Positions 27,641-37,099 of a stretch of 64,000 bases of DNA are shown piece by piece. Below the pieces are notes generated by a model, which was given only the letters and a program-made list of their open reading frames with translations, was not told the origin of the DNA and ran no database searches. The first letter of the stretch is position 1. Every line of letters begins with the position of its first letter. Origin of the DNA: a bacterium (GTDB lineage Bacteria; Electryoneota; RPQS01); contig JAHDVH010000002.1 in assembly GCA_023382385.1 (NCBI GenBank), positions 124,001-188,000 on the forward strand, in the 5' to 3' direction. The position numbers were made by a program, and so were the translations under genes.

Positions 27641-27670
27641 AAGATAACACCGCAGAGGGGGCGAAGTCAA
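27641..27670 (-). promoter_or_regulatory. Promoter of the cysM-mec-cysO::moeZ operon
   Basis: On the minus strand TTGACT (27670-27665) and TATCTT (27646-27641) are 18 bases apart, a good sigma70-type match, placing the transcript start near 27634. Confidence 0.55.
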
Positions 27671-27740
27671 GGCTGCACCGCGAGATTCTCAAATTTGCAT
27701 TCCAGCCTCACACAATTCTAACAGAAGTTTAACTCATTAT

Positions 27741-27762
27741 ATGAGTAATGCATGAGATACTT
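27741..27762 (+). promoter_or_regulatory. Candidate Pho-box-like 11-bp direct repeats
   Basis: ATGAG recurs with an 11-bp period (27741 and 27752) in A+T-rich DNA upstream of the porin that heads the pst genes. PhoB-type regulators bind direct repeats with an 11-bp period. The match is short and E. coli consensus letters are not obvious, so this is a weak call. Confidence 0.3.
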
Positions 27763-27883
27763 CTCATCCAGAGACAGAAACTTCCTGAAAACAAGCAATT
27801 CCAGAGTTTGAGAAAGTGAGTAAATTGTGATAATTTGTGGTCATCAACTCTCTCTGACCCCTGCCACAACGCCTCCTCATAGA

Positions 27884-28945
27884 ATGTTGCGACTTACCCT
27901 CTTAACTCTTGTTTTTCTTGTGCCTCTGCTGGCCACAGCCGAGGATGAATTGCCCGCATGGCTTACAAAAACAAAGCTTTCCGGAGATTTTCGCTATCGC
28001 CACGAGGGAATCGACTTCGAAGGGGGTTCGGCAAGGTTCCGAAACCGTATTCGTTACCGCCTCGGTATCGAAACCATAGTAAATGAAAAAGTTAGAGTAG
28101 GTGCACGGTTCGCGAGCGGCACAGGCGACCCTCGTTCAACAAATCAGGACCTCGAGGACGGTTTCTCAGCAAAATCAATGAATTTGGATCGGGCATACTT
28201 TGAGTTGACACCCTCTGACTCGTGGTGGGTCACTGCAGGCAAGTTCGGAAGCCCATTTGTTTACACCGATTTGCACTGGGATCCGGACGTAAATTTTGAG
28301 GGTGGAGCCGCCAAGTGGATAAGTGGCGAAAACGTGAAACTCAGCGTAACCGGCGGTGCTCTATGGTTGGAACCGTACAAAGCGGAACACGGCAGTGGTA
28401 TCTGGGTAGGACAGGTCTCAGCAGAAGGCAAACACGGATCGCAAGGGACATGGCTTGCAGCGGCGGGCCTTTACTCGTATGTCAATCGTGATATCTTGGC
28501 GGACTTGGGGGGATATGGGAACACTATCCTCCCAAACAATTCATTTCGTACAGATTTCGAGATTCTGGACGTTGTGCTTGGAGTAACGATGCCCGTAGGA
28601 AAGTCTAAGCTGACTGTAACCGCCAATCCGGTGCTGAACACGGCAACATCCACGGATAATCTGGGCTGGATGGCCATGCTTAAGCTGAAAGGCAAGGTCT
28701 GGAAGCGCTCTTCATCCCTAACATATGACTATCGCCTGCTCGAGCCGGATGCGGTTTTTGGTGCGTTCACCGACAGCGATGCGGCTGGCGGAAGAACCGA
28801 TCAACGCGGACACCGCATTATGGCCGATTGGGAAATTCTGAAAGGTTTCACAGCCGGAGCAACTGCCTGCTTTAACACGCTGTCCGCTTCAGGCGATGGG
28901 GCTTGGTATCAGAGGTGGATGGTCGACGGAGTAGTGAAGTTCTGA
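27884..28945 (+). CDS. Putative outer-membrane porin of the pst cluster
   Basis: A 353-residue beta-barrel protein with a signal peptide (MLRLTLL... LLATAEDE). The body has alternating aromatic/polar strands (KLSGDFRYRHE, RFRNRIRYRLG, RAYFELTP..WWVTAGKFGSPF) like the putative porin family seen in FCB and delta-proteobacterial genomes. It ends in Phe, the outer-membrane assembly signature. Being directly upstream of pstS, it probably admits phosphate or organophosphate, analogous to OprP/PhoE. The ATG at 27884 is chosen because it begins the signal peptide; a GTG at 27827 would add a non-signal-like 19 residues. No clear ribosome-binding site. Confidence 0.8.
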   Translation: MLRLTLLTLVFLVPLLATAEDELPAWLTKTKLSGDFRYRHEGIDFEGGSARFRNRIRYRLGIETIVNEKVRVGARFASGTGDPRSTNQDLEDGFSAKSMNLDRAYFELTPSDSWWVTAGKFGSPFVYTDLHWDPDVNFEGGAAKWISGENVKLSVTGGALWLEPYKAEHGSGIWVGQVSAEGKHGSQGTWLAAAGLYSYVNRDILADLGGYGNTILPNNSFRTDFEILDVVLGVTMPVGKSKLTVTANPVLNTATSTDNLGWMAMLKLKGKVWKRSSSLTYDYRLLEPDAVFGAFTDSDAAGGRTDQRGHRIMADWEILKGFTAGATACFNTLSASGDGAWYQRWMVDGVVKF

Positions 28946-28960
28946 GTTATGCTCACAGAA

Positions 28961-28989
28961 CTCTAACAATCAATCGCTACTCTAACAAT
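28961..28989 (+). repeat. Direct repeat CTCTAACAAT x2 before pstS
   Basis: The 10-mer CTCTAACAAT occurs at 28961-28970 and 28980-28989, and a related TTCTAACAG lies at 27716 before the porin gene. A shared element upstream of both genes suggests a common regulator binding site, perhaps for phosphate control. The 19-bp period does not fit the classic Pho box. Confidence 0.35.
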
Positions 28990-29011
28990 TCACCAAACAA
29001 TGGAGCAGAAC

Positions 29012-29878
29012 ATGTTTACCTTTAGACGCAGTTTCATAGTAACGACAGGCTTAATCCTGCTTTTCGCCGTAGTCGGATGTGGCAAGAAGTCACAGGATGC
29101 CGCCTCAAAGACCTCGATAGATATCAAGGGTTCTGACACGATGGTTAACCTGATGTCCGCGATGGCAGAGGGTTACATGAAAACACATCCGGGCAAGCAG
29201 GTTGCGGTAACGGGCGGAGGATCAGGAACCGGAATCGCGGCGCTGTTGAACGGCACGACAGATATCTGTGCATCTTCGCGCGAAATGTTGAGCAAAGAAA
29301 TTGACCTTGCTAAACAGAAGGGTCTTGAACCACGCGAGTTTGTCATCGGGATGGACGGTTTAGCGGTGTTTGTTCACCCAAGTAATCCTGCTGATAGCCT
29401 GTCAATAGAGCAAATCAAGCAGATCTTCCAAGGTCAGATTACCGACTGGGCTCAAGTTGGCGGAAAGCCGGGGAGCATTGTTGTTCATTCACGCGAAAGC
29501 AATTCAGGCACGTACGTCTATTTCAAAGAGCACGTGCTAGGCAAGGGGGACTTTGCCAACTCGGCCCGTCTGATGACTTCGACGGCTGCGCTGGTGCAGG
29601 AGATTTCGACGAATACCGGTGCAATAGGTTACGGCGGAGAAGCGTATGGCCATGACAGCAAGGTAAAGATGCTGCATGTGCGTAAAGACGCCGAGTCTCC
29701 GGCAATCTTTCCGACTGAAGAGACCGTCCGTAATAAGGCGTATCCGATTGCCCGACCGCTGTTTCTATATACCAATGGCGAACCAAGCGGAGTGTTGCAG
29801 GAGTTCATCGAATTCTGTAACGGTCCGAGTGGACAGGCGATTGTGCGTGAAGTCGGCTACGTTCCACTGAAAGGATAG
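29012..29878 (+). CDS. pstS: Phosphate ABC transporter substrate-binding lipoprotein PstS
   Basis: A 288-residue PstS. Lipobox VVGC places the acylated Cys at about 23, so it is a lipoprotein rather than free periplasmic. Binding-site segments are present: IKGSDTM, GGGSGTGIAAL, SREM, and a SRESNSGTY loop, all typical of phosphate-binding proteins. The ATG at 29012 is preferred over the in-frame ATG at 29000 because GGAG lies 6 bases before it. It delivers phosphate to PstCA. Next gene starts 5 bases after its stop. Confidence 0.93.
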   Translation: MFTFRRSFIVTTGLILLFAVVGCGKKSQDAASKTSIDIKGSDTMVNLMSAMAEGYMKTHPGKQVAVTGGGSGTGIAALLNGTTDICASSREMLSKEIDLAKQKGLEPREFVIGMDGLAVFVHPSNPADSLSIEQIKQIFQGQITDWAQVGGKPGSIVVHSRESNSGTYVYFKEHVLGKGDFANSARLMTSTAALVQEISTNTGAIGYGGEAYGHDSKVKMLHVRKDAESPAIFPTEETVRNKAYPIARPLFLYTNGEPSGVLQEFIEFCNGPSGQAIVREVGYVPLKG

Positions 29879-29883
29879 CAACC

Positions 29884-30768
29884 TTGCCCGGACTGCCACG
29901 GCAGTATTGGAAAGCGCGGGCCATCCGCTACTTCTTCCAGATTTGTGCGGCGACATCTATTCTGATTGTCGTGCTCGTGTTCCTATTTCTCGGACGCGAG
30001 AGTCTGCCGTTCATCAGCAAATTCGGGATTGACGAACTCTTCAATCCGGTCTGGCAGCCCGTGTCCTTTGAAGATGAACAATTCGGGATTCTTCCACTCA
30101 TCACAGGATCGCTGCTCGTCACATTCCTGGCGACGTTGTTTGCAGTTCCGTTTGGAGTTATTGCCGCAATCTATATCGCCGAGATGGCTTCCTCCGTGGA
30201 ACGTGAAATCTGGAAACCTGTGATTGAGATGCTCGCGGGTATTCCGTCCGTCGTTCTCGGATTCTTCGGGCTGGTCGTCGTGGCACCGCTGGTCAAAGAT
30301 GTCTTAGGTTTGGACTCCGGCCTGAATGCATTAACCGGCGCACTGCTCTTGGCCCTGATGGCGATTCCCACGATAATTACCATCTCAGAAGATGCGATAC
30401 GCAACGTCCCGCAGTCTTACAAGGAAGCCTCCTATTCACTCGGCGCATCCAAACTTCAGACTATCTGGAAGGTGACCGTGCCCGCCGCGCTTTCGGGAAT
30501 CGTCGCGGCAGTCATGCTGGGAATCGGACGGGTCGTTGGCGAGACGATGGCGGTTATGATGGTTACCGGCAATGCTGCGATTCTCACACTCAGCCCGACA
30601 CAGTCCGTGCGCACCATGACGGCGACGGTGGCGGCAGAAATGGGCGAGGTGCCGTTCGGGAGCGACCACTATCACGCGCTGTTCGTAATCGGTGTCGTGC
30701 TGTTGCTGATGACGTTTTCGCTGAATATGATCGCTCAGCGCGTGCTTAAGAAATACCGGATCGGCTGA
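29884..30768 (+). CDS. pstC: Phosphate ABC transporter permease PstC
   Basis: A 294-residue permease with about six membrane segments and the binding-protein-dependent transport motif (EASYSLGASKLQTIWKV) that contacts the ATPase. IPSVVLGFFGL and VGETMAV are typical of PstC. The start codon is TTG at 29884 with AAAGGA about 9 bases upstream inside the pstS end. Pairs with PstA to form the channel. Confidence 0.92.
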   Translation: MPGLPRQYWKARAIRYFFQICAATSILIVVLVFLFLGRESLPFISKFGIDELFNPVWQPVSFEDEQFGILPLITGSLLVTFLATLFAVPFGVIAAIYIAEMASSVEREIWKPVIEMLAGIPSVVLGFFGLVVVAPLVKDVLGLDSGLNALTGALLLALMAIPTIITISEDAIRNVPQSYKEASYSLGASKLQTIWKVTVPAALSGIVAAVMLGIGRVVGETMAVMMVTGNAAILTLSPTQSVRTMTATVAAEMGEVPFGSDHYHALFVIGVVLLLMTFSLNMIAQRVLKKYRIG

Positions 30769-30773
30769 TCACC

Positions 30774-31634
30774 ATGAGCATGAAACCGCGCAATCTGACC
30801 GAACGCATCGTCTTTCATTCGATGCTGGGTATTACGTATGCGATCCTGCTGGTCGTCGTGTATATCATTGCGGATGTGGTCGTCGGTGGTATCGGGACTA
30901 TCTCGTGGGAGTTCCTGACCGAAGCACCACGCAAGAGCGGCGAAGAGGGCGGCATCTGGCCGGTGATTGTCGGAACATTGTATCTGGTGATCGGGACGAT
31001 AGCCTTTGCGCTGCCGCTTGGCATGGCTGGAGCGATATACCTCAGTGAGTATGCCAAGCAAGGACGATTGTCGCGCATGATCCGACTGTCTATCGTGACG
31101 TTAGCGGGTATTCCTTCGGTTGTTATTGGATTGTTTGGATTAGGCTTGTTTGTGATCTTTCTCGGGTTTGGCGCATCGATTCTTGCGGGCAGCATGACAT
31201 TGGCCTGCATGATCCTCCCGACGATTATTGTCGCGAGTGAAGAAGCGCTGCGCTCCGTGCCGCAGTCGTTTCGTGAAGCGAGTCTCGCGCTGGGTGCGAC
31301 TAAGTGGGAGACCATCCGCCGCAACGTTTTACCCTATGCGGTGCCGGGCATGATGACGGGGTCGATACTCGGTGTCGGCCGCGCCGCGGGGGAAACCGCA
31401 CCGATTCTTTTGACTGTCGCGGCCTTCTTCCTCCCCACTCTTCCGCAGTCTGTGTTTGATCAGTGCATGGCCCTGCCCTATCACCTCTATATTCTGGCTA
31501 CACAGCTTCCTGATATTGAGAAAGCCCGGCCCATGCAGTACGGCACGGCGCTTGTGCTGATTGCGGTCGTGCTCGGCTTCAATATGGCTGCAATCGTCAT
31601 CCGATCCTACTTTCGTCGCAAGTATCGCTGGTAA
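30774..31634 (+). CDS. pstA: Phosphate ABC transporter permease PstA
   Basis: A 286-residue permease. It shows the PstA pattern: [16 protein letters not shown] near the N-terminus, [20 protein letters not shown], and the EAA loop [16 protein letters not shown]. Six membrane segments. Five bases after pstC; a second ATG at 30780 could also serve as start. Confidence 0.92.
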   Translation: MSMKPRNLTERIVFHSMLGITYAILLVVVYIIADVVVGGIGTISWEFLTEAPRKSGEEGGIWPVIVGTLYLVIGTIAFALPLGMAGAIYLSEYAKQGRLSRMIRLSIVTLAGIPSVVIGLFGLGLFVIFLGFGASILAGSMTLACMILPTIIVASEEALRSVPQSFREASLALGATKWETIRRNVLPYAVPGMMTGSILGVGRAAGETAPILLTVAAFFLPTLPQSVFDQCMALPYHLYILATQLPDIEKARPMQYGTALVLIAVVLGFNMAAIVIRSYFRRKYRW

Positions 31635-31636
31635 AA

Positions 31637-32401
31637 ATGTCCTCACAAGAATTCCATATTGTTGCTAAAGAGCTGAATTTTTATTACGGTTCTACGCAGG
31701 CGCTGTTTGATATCTCGATTGAGCTCAAACGGAGCAAAGTCACCGCACTAATCGGCCCCTCCGGCTGCGGCAAGTCAACGTTCCTGCGCACGCTGAACCG
31801 GATGAATGATATCATTGACGGGACGCGGCTGGAAGGCAAGATTCTGGTGGACGGGCTGGATATCTATACGGCATCCTCCAACGTGATTGACCTGCGGCGG
31901 AGAGTCGGGATGGTCTTTCAGAAGTCGAATCCCTTCCCCAAGTCCATTTACGAAAACGTCGCCTACGGCCCGCGCATTCACGGCGAGAAGAATCGCAGGA
32001 CTCTTGATGACCTTGTGGAAGCGAGCCTGCGGCGGTCGGGGCTTTGGGAAGAGGTCAAGGACCGCCTTGCGGATAATGCGATGGGACTCTCGGGCGGCCA
32101 GCAACAGCGCCTTTGTATTGCACGAGCACTTGCGGTGAATCCGGAAGTCCTGCTCATGGACGAGCCGGCTTCGGCACTGGACCCGCGCTCGACGGCGCGA
32201 ATCGAAGACTTGATTGGAGAGCTGCGCGGCGATTACACAATTGTCATAGTGACTCATAACATGCAACAGGCCGCGCGCGTCTCGGATGACACCGCCTTTT
32301 TCTACGAAGGCCGCTTGATCGAAGTCGGCCCGACAAAACAAATCTTCACGAACCCGAGTGAAAAGCAGACAGAAGACTACATTACCGGACGTTTCGGATA
32401 A
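31637..32401 (+). CDS. pstB: Phosphate ABC transporter ATP-binding protein PstB
   Basis: A 254-residue ATPase with Walker [11 protein letters not shown]-loop [12 protein letters not shown], signature LSGGQQQR, Walker [14 protein letters not shown] and switch [13 protein letters not shown]. The sequence RTLNRMNDI after Walker A and [11 protein letters not shown] are diagnostic for PstB. Two-base gap to pstA. Confidence 0.95.
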   Translation: MSSQEFHIVAKELNFYYGSTQALFDISIELKRSKVTALIGPSGCGKSTFLRTLNRMNDIIDGTRLEGKILVDGLDIYTASSNVIDLRRRVGMVFQKSNPFPKSIYENVAYGPRIHGEKNRRTLDDLVEASLRRSGLWEEVKDRLADNAMGLSGGQQQRLCIARALAVNPEVLLMDEPASALDPRSTARIEDLIGELRGDYTIVIVTHNMQQAARVSDDTAFFYEGRLIEVGPTKQIFTNPSEKQTEDYITGRFG

Positions 32402-32479
32402 ACCGGACCTACTTGGCGCACGACGTATACGGGGCGCGGGAACGCCCTCTTTCTCTCACCTGACGGAAGGACCTCAATC

Positions 32480-33142
32480 ATGCCTGTACACCTGAGACGC
32501 GACCTTGACCGGCTGAAGCGCAAGATTCTGTCTTTTGGCGCCGCCGTGGAAGAGAACGCGCAGCTCGCGGTGACAGCCCTGCGGAATTTTGATCCGCAGC
32601 TTGCCCAGCGCGTCATCGAACGCGACGACCAGATTAATCAGGACGAAGTGGACATCGAGGACGAGTGTCTGAAAATCCTCGCGCTGCATCAGCCGGTTGC
32701 GATTGACCTACGCTACGTCATTACGGTCCTGAAAGTCAACAACGATTTGGAGCGCATCTCCGACTTCTCGGTCAACATCGCCAAGCGTGCGCGAACTTTG
32801 GCCAGACAGGAACCTGTGGCCCTGCCCAATGACCTGCTGGTTATCGCGCAGAAGTCTACGACCATGGTGAAGGCAGCGTTGGATGCGTTGGTCGAGCAGG
32901 ATCCTGCTCGTGCGCGGCACGTCTGTGCGTCGGATGACGAGGTGGACGACCTGCAGCGCAAACTGTACGACATCATCGTCCAGGAAATCCGCAATCATCC
33001 CGACCACGCCCCGCAATGGATGCAGGTCTTTTCGACCGTGCGCTATTTCGAGCGCATGGGTGACTTGGCCACGAACATCGCCGAAGACGTCATCTACTTG
33101 GTCGAGGGCGAAGTCATTCGGCATCGCGAGGCCGGAGCATAG
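32480..33142 (+). CDS. phoU: Phosphate signalling protein PhoU
   Basis: A 220-residue all-helical PhoU with two tandem three-helix bundles. Metal-site motifs ERDDQIN.DEVDIED and ASDDEVDDLQRKLYD, plus IDLRYVITVLKVNNDLERISDFSVNIA and a matching YFERMGDLATNIAED, are typical. PhoU restrains the Pst transporter and the PhoR kinase when phosphate is plentiful. No phoB/phoR gene is in the window. GGAAGGA upstream is a good ribosome-binding site. Confidence 0.94.
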   Translation: MPVHLRRDLDRLKRKILSFGAAVEENAQLAVTALRNFDPQLAQRVIERDDQINQDEVDIEDECLKILALHQPVAIDLRYVITVLKVNNDLERISDFSVNIAKRARTLARQEPVALPNDLLVIAQKSTTMVKAALDALVEQDPARARHVCASDDEVDDLQRKLYDIIVQEIRNHPDHAPQWMQVFSTVRYFERMGDLATNIAEDVIYLVEGEVIRHREAGA

Positions 33143-33164
33143 TCCTCGAATTCTTTGAAATGCA

Positions 33165-33194
33165 AAAGCGGCGGCCCCATAGGGCCGCCGCTTT
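33165..33194. terminator. Bidirectional terminator after phoU
   Basis: A 13-bp stem (33165-33177 with 33182-33194) with a 4-base loop and A/T flanks, between phoU and the converging 1200-residue gene. Confidence 0.8.
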
Positions 33195-33221
33195 GTTCAG
33201 TGAATGTATCGGTCTTGGCTA

Positions 33222-36200
33222 TTAATTGCCACTGCAATCTGCAGTCACGACGTAGTAGCGATAGCCGTCGAAGCCTGCAGCGCCATCGTAGACAACCGAA
33301 GCACCGTTCAGAGCAGGCACCGTGTCGTCGAGGATGAACTGCGGATCAAGACCGTCGTCCGGATTTCCATCGTTATTCGGGTTGGTCGAGTACCAGATCT
33401 TGTAGTTTGCATCCTGCGGGGCCGTGAAATGCAGTTGAATGAAGTTCGGGGCATTTCCGGCCGACACCACATACGCGCGGAGGTCGGTCACCGGCAGGCA
33501 CGGGACCACAGTCACAGGACAGGCCACTGTCGGCTGGCACGGAGTACCGTCATCAGACACCGTGAACGCGAACGTTCCCGTACCGCTGCCAAATGCCGTA
33601 ATCAACAGCTTGTACTCAGCATTCGCGACCGAACAGAACGACAACTGCGAAGCCAGAGCCGGCGTGGTGCAGAAGTCGTCATCGTTCGCGACACACAGCA
33701 AGCTTTCGCAGGTCTCGCCGCAGAACACGCCGATTTCAGAGTCATAGATGGTCAGCGCGTCACACAGTGCTACCGTCATCGTATTGCCCGTGCCGATGAT
33801 GTTGTACCAGACACCGCCGACCGTCGCACCGTACCACGTCGCACACGCGGGCAATCCGGTTTCGGCCGTATAGCCGACATTCGTACCGACATACGTCTGA
33901 CCAAGCGCCGGGACTAAGACAGCGCCGGCACAGGCATCGCTTCCTTGCAAAATCTGCGGGCAGGGATTGGCCTCACAGGTCAAGCCTGCGTCCCACAGTC
34001 CACCAAGTGCCGTGCACTCAATCTGCATCAGGTTCGCGCACGCATCACCGTTGTCATAGCAGCAGCGGCCCACCGGGCAGGGAGCGGCCTCGCAAGTTGT
34101 CGTGGATGTCCATTGACCGGAAAGAGCATTACACTCTAACTGGGTATTGGTCGCACACGCCCCGATACCGTTGTCGAGATAGCAGCAACGACCCACCGGG
34201 CAGGGGCTGGTTGCGCAGGAGGCAGCATCATTCCACTGACCACCGAGTGCGGAACATTCGGCAGCCATGTTGTCCGTACAAGCAGCTACTCCGTTAAGCA
34301 GATAGCAGCAGCGGCCCTCCGGTGCGCAATCAACATAGTTTACGCAAGGGACACTATCGCGGATGGCAAGTTCGTACGGGCCGCCCGTACCGGAGCCGTA
34401 GCCGTCCACCATGACGTAGTATTCTCGGCCAAGTTCTGAGCAGAACCACTCTACCGACCTTGTTGAACTGACAGTGCATCCTGCGGTAAACGCATCGTCA
34501 TTACCGCCCACACAGGTGAAGTTCTGACAATCGCTACTACATGTAACAAGGAGTTGCGAATCGAACGTCGTGTAGGAATTACAAAGCGACACAACAATAA
34601 TGTTCCCGGTTCCGACTACCTTGTACCATTTGTCGGGAGCGGTGTTCGATCCCAGATAATCATCGCCGTTAAAATTGGACTCACAGTCAAAGTTCGGATC
34701 GTTGTCCGTGCCTCCCACCAACGTGCCGCGGACAGTTGCCGGCACCGGCAGCAGTGGTGCTTCCGCGCAGGTATTGCCGCCGTCAATGAACAGCGGGCAG
34801 GGGCTGGCTTCGCAGGTCGTCGTGCCGTCCCAAACGCCGCCGAGGACAGAGCAGTCGTAGGCACCGTTGTTCGCACAGCTATTCCCGCCGTCATAACAGC
34901 AACGGCCGATGGCGGTGCACGGCGAAGTGGTCAGCGTATAGGCATCGCAACCCGTCGAACGGTCCACCATGATGTAATAGGTTCCGGCTGCCAACGGCAC
35001 ACACGACAACGTCACGGTGTCCTGAGAGATGTTTGCAAACCGAATACAGTTAAAGCTGTCCGGCGGACAGGACGTCGAAACCACGAGACCGCGAGTCGTT
35101 GTGGTCGAGGCAATCAACTGAATATTCCACGCACCGTTCGTCGACGTCGTCCAGCGATAGATATAATCCTCGCTGGCATCGGCGGTGCCCAAGCAGGTGT
35201 TGGCCCAGTCGTTGATTGCGCCGCACGTCGTGCCGGCATCCACAAAGGCATCGGCCTGCGCTTCATCGTAACAGTCGCGCACCTGCACGGTCACGCGAAG
35301 AGTGTCGTTGGTCCGGTCCTGATCCGTTGCCAAATCCGTGTACATCAAAAGTTCATAGTCGCCGACAGATGCCGGAGCAGTTTCGGTTCCGGCAAAGTCG
35401 TGATCTTCACTCTGATTCAAGGCGAGCACGGCCGTATTCTCCGAAACCACCGGACCGCCGTTAAAACGATACTTGACCGGAGCGGATTGCGCATTGTTTC
35501 CAATGTTGCGGAACTGACCCACGATGTTCATCACTTGGCTCGGACTGACCCGCAGCGGACTCGGTGACACCACGCTCACGGTCCGGAAATCGTTGTTGTT
35601 GAACAACTGATAGAACCACACCGCGCGGCCGTCCAGGTTGTTCGTGTAAGCGGAATCGGCTGCCGTGCTGCAATAGTAGTTCAGTTGGTCAAGTCCGGCG
35701 GCAGAAGTATTCTGAATACCGATTGTCGGCGAAATTCCGTTCGCGCTCGTGCCGGAGATCTTCTGGATTTGACGATACTGCAGCTTGATCCTGCCGTCGT
35801 TCCAGAGTTGAAGCTGATAGTCGAGCAAATCGGTGCCGTTAGTGCAGCACGTGCCGACCGAGTCCCACGTAATCGTTACGTGGTCGGCGTATTGCTGATA
35901 GACTACGCGGCCGCCATCTGAGCTGGCGCCGGTGCTGGTATTTCCGTCGTCGAAGTACGGCATAATCGCAGCGACCGTGATTCCCGATGCGGGGCAGCCG
36001 TTGGACCACGAAGTGTTGGAGGCAGAAAGGCCAAACACACCGTTGGTGGAGGCCCAACCGGATGTGTAATTGGTTCCGAAGAAGTTGAAGGTAAATCCAA
36101 ACGGCACACTTGCGGACGCATCGTCCGAGCTGGAAATTGCCGTCAACTCGATCGGAGCGTTCGGCTCTTCCCATGCGTAGGTCGCGGTGTCACCGCCGAG

Positions 36201-36824
36201 ATTGTCCACCCAGCGGTAGCCGTAGACGTTCGGTCCGCCCTGGGCGTCCAGCGGCGTACGACCGTCGCGCGATCCTTCGATCTCAGCCAGAAACTCGCTG
36301 GCCACCAGTTCTTCCTTTTCCGAAGGAGTAAGTTGCTCTCCGGTCTGCATCCTTGCATAGAGCGACGCATGGCGCGCTTCCGGACCGCTGCTCTGGCTGA
36401 CCAATGCGATGTAAGCAGGATCGTCTTTGCCTTTCAACAACCCGCTTTGCAGCAATTCGAGCCGCTCACGGTCAGACAGGAGACTGCCGTCGTTGTGCCG
36501 CTCGAGCAGCCGCTCATAATACGCGGGGTCGGTCGAAGCACGCTCCTGCTCTTCAGCCAAGGCCCGGAACTTGCCTTCGTCTGCGCCATTGCTGAAAGCC
36601 GGCGCGGCTTCGCCAAGCTCGGCCAGCTCGGCAACCACTGCGGCGCGCTTGGCGAGCAGTTCATCGTTGCTCACGTCTTGGATGAGCATCGCATCAATCT
36701 CAGCAAGCGCAGTGCGCGCAGCCTCAATGCGGGACATTTTTCTTGCCGACTCGGTAGCGGTCGCGAAATACGCCGCACCCAGCAGCACGCTGGACATCAC
36801 AATCAAGGATAGCCACTTCTTCAT
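33222..36824 (-). CDS. Large secreted Cys-rich repeat protein A
   Basis: A 1200-residue exported protein. Signal peptide (about 1-23), then a charged helical N-terminal segment (25-190). A conserved beta domain follows (about 195-410), opening GGPNVYGYRWVDNLGGDTATY, then an adhesion-like beta segment and modules resembling pre-peptidase C-terminal domains. Four copies of a ~38-residue Cys-rich unit are present: GRCCY....C......C.ALGG.W....TC...PCP. A short fibronectin-like end has FTAPQDANYKIWYSTNPNNDG. No T9SS domain or catalytic motif is visible. Strong GAGGTGA ribosome-binding site. Paralogue of the next large gene, with a 392-bp identical DNA stretch. Probably a surface or matrix protein stabilised by disulfides. 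Confidence 0.85.
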   Translation of the reverse strand: MKKWLSLIVMSSVLLGAAYFATATESARKMSRIEAARTALAEIDAMLIQDVSNDELLAKRAAVVAELAELGEAAPAFSNGADEGKFRALAEEQERASTDPAYYERLLERHNDGSLLSDRERLELLQSGLLKGKDDPAYIALVSQSSGPEARHASLYARMQTGEQLTPSEKEELVASEFLAEIEGSRDGRTPLDAQGGPNVYGYRWVDNLGGDTATYAWEEPNAPIELTAISSSDDASASVPFGFTFNFFGTNYTSGWASTNGVFGLSASNTSWSNGCPASGITVAAIMPYFDDGNTSTGASSDGGRVVYQQYADHVTITWDSVGTCCTNGTDLLDYQLQLWNDGRIKLQYRQIQKISGTSANGISPTIGIQNTSAAGLDQLNYYCSTAADSAYTNNLDGRAVWFYQLFNNNDFRTVSVVSPSPLRVSPSQVMNIVGQFRNIGNNAQSAPVKYRFNGGPVVSENTAVLALNQSEDHDFAGTETAPASVGDYELLMYTDLATDQDRTNDTLRVTVQVRDCYDEAQADAFVDAGTTCGAINDWANTCLGTADASEDYIYRWTTSTNGAWNIQLIASTTTTRGLVVSTSCPPDSFNCIRFANISQDTVTLSCVPLAAGTYYIMVDRSTGCDAYTLTTSPCTAIGRCCYDGGNSCANNGAYDCSVLGGVWDGTTTCEASPCPLFIDGGNTCAEAPLLPVPATVRGTLVGGTDNDPNFDCESNFNGDDYLGSNTAPDKWYKVVGTGNIIVVSLCNSYTTFDSQLLVTCSSDCQNFTCVGGNDDAFTAGCTVSSTRSVEWFCSELGREYYVMVDGYGSGTGGPYELAIRDSVPCVNYVDCAPEGRCCYLLNGVAACTDNMAAECSALGGQWNDAASCATSPCPVGRCCYLDNGIGACATNTQLECNALSGQWTSTTTCEAAPCPVGRCCYDNGDACANLMQIECTALGGLWDAGLTCEANPCPQILQGSDACAGAVLVPALGQTYVGTNVGYTAETGLPACATWYGATVGGVWYNIIGTGNTMTVALCDALTIYDSEIGVFCGETCESLLCVANDDDFCTTPALASQLSFCSVANAEYKLLITAFGSGTGTFAFTVSDDGTPCQPTVACPVTVVPCLPVTDLRAYVVSAGNAPNFIQLHFTAPQDANYKIWYSTNPNNDGNPDDGLDPQFILDDTVPALNGASVVYDGAAGFDGYRYYVVTADCSGN
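35842..36233. repeat. 392-bp tract identical to 40020-40411
   Basis: Line-by-line comparison shows no difference over 392 bp between the two paralogous genes, including synonymous positions; after one mismatch a further 20 bp are identical. Flanking coding DNA is clearly diverged. Confidence 0.9.
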
Positions 36825-37020
36825 ACAATCACCTCAGGCGGTTTGGGTTTTTGACCCGGGACGGAACAACAAAAAGGGTCTGATGGACAGACTGGAAATT
36901 TCAGGTAGCAGATCTTAGGCGGGACATTCTAATCTACAAATCTAATGCAAAACTTGCCGGATTACAAGAGCTTTGGCGGGGCCGCAAAATTTCTCTTCCC
37001 GTTTCAGGCCCGCACAATGT

Positions 37021-37056
37021 TCAAGCGGCCCGCGCATAACTGCACGGGCCGCTTGA
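37021..37056. terminator. Hairpin downstream of large Cys-rich gene B
   Basis: A 12-bp perfect stem (37021-37032 with 37045-37056) and 12-base loop, 44 bases beyond the stop of the gene ending at 37100. No T-run on the minus strand, so termination may be weak. Confidence 0.5.
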
Positions 37057-37099
37057 GTTTACATTTCAACGGCCATTTCTGACCGAGGTGTCGGAGAGG

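Noticed and set aside
34554-35567. A 337-residue open frame on the plus strand inside gene A.
   Set aside because: It is antisense to a protein with a signal peptide, a good ribosome-binding site and recognisable repeats; its own translation is Arg/Val-rich with no domain.
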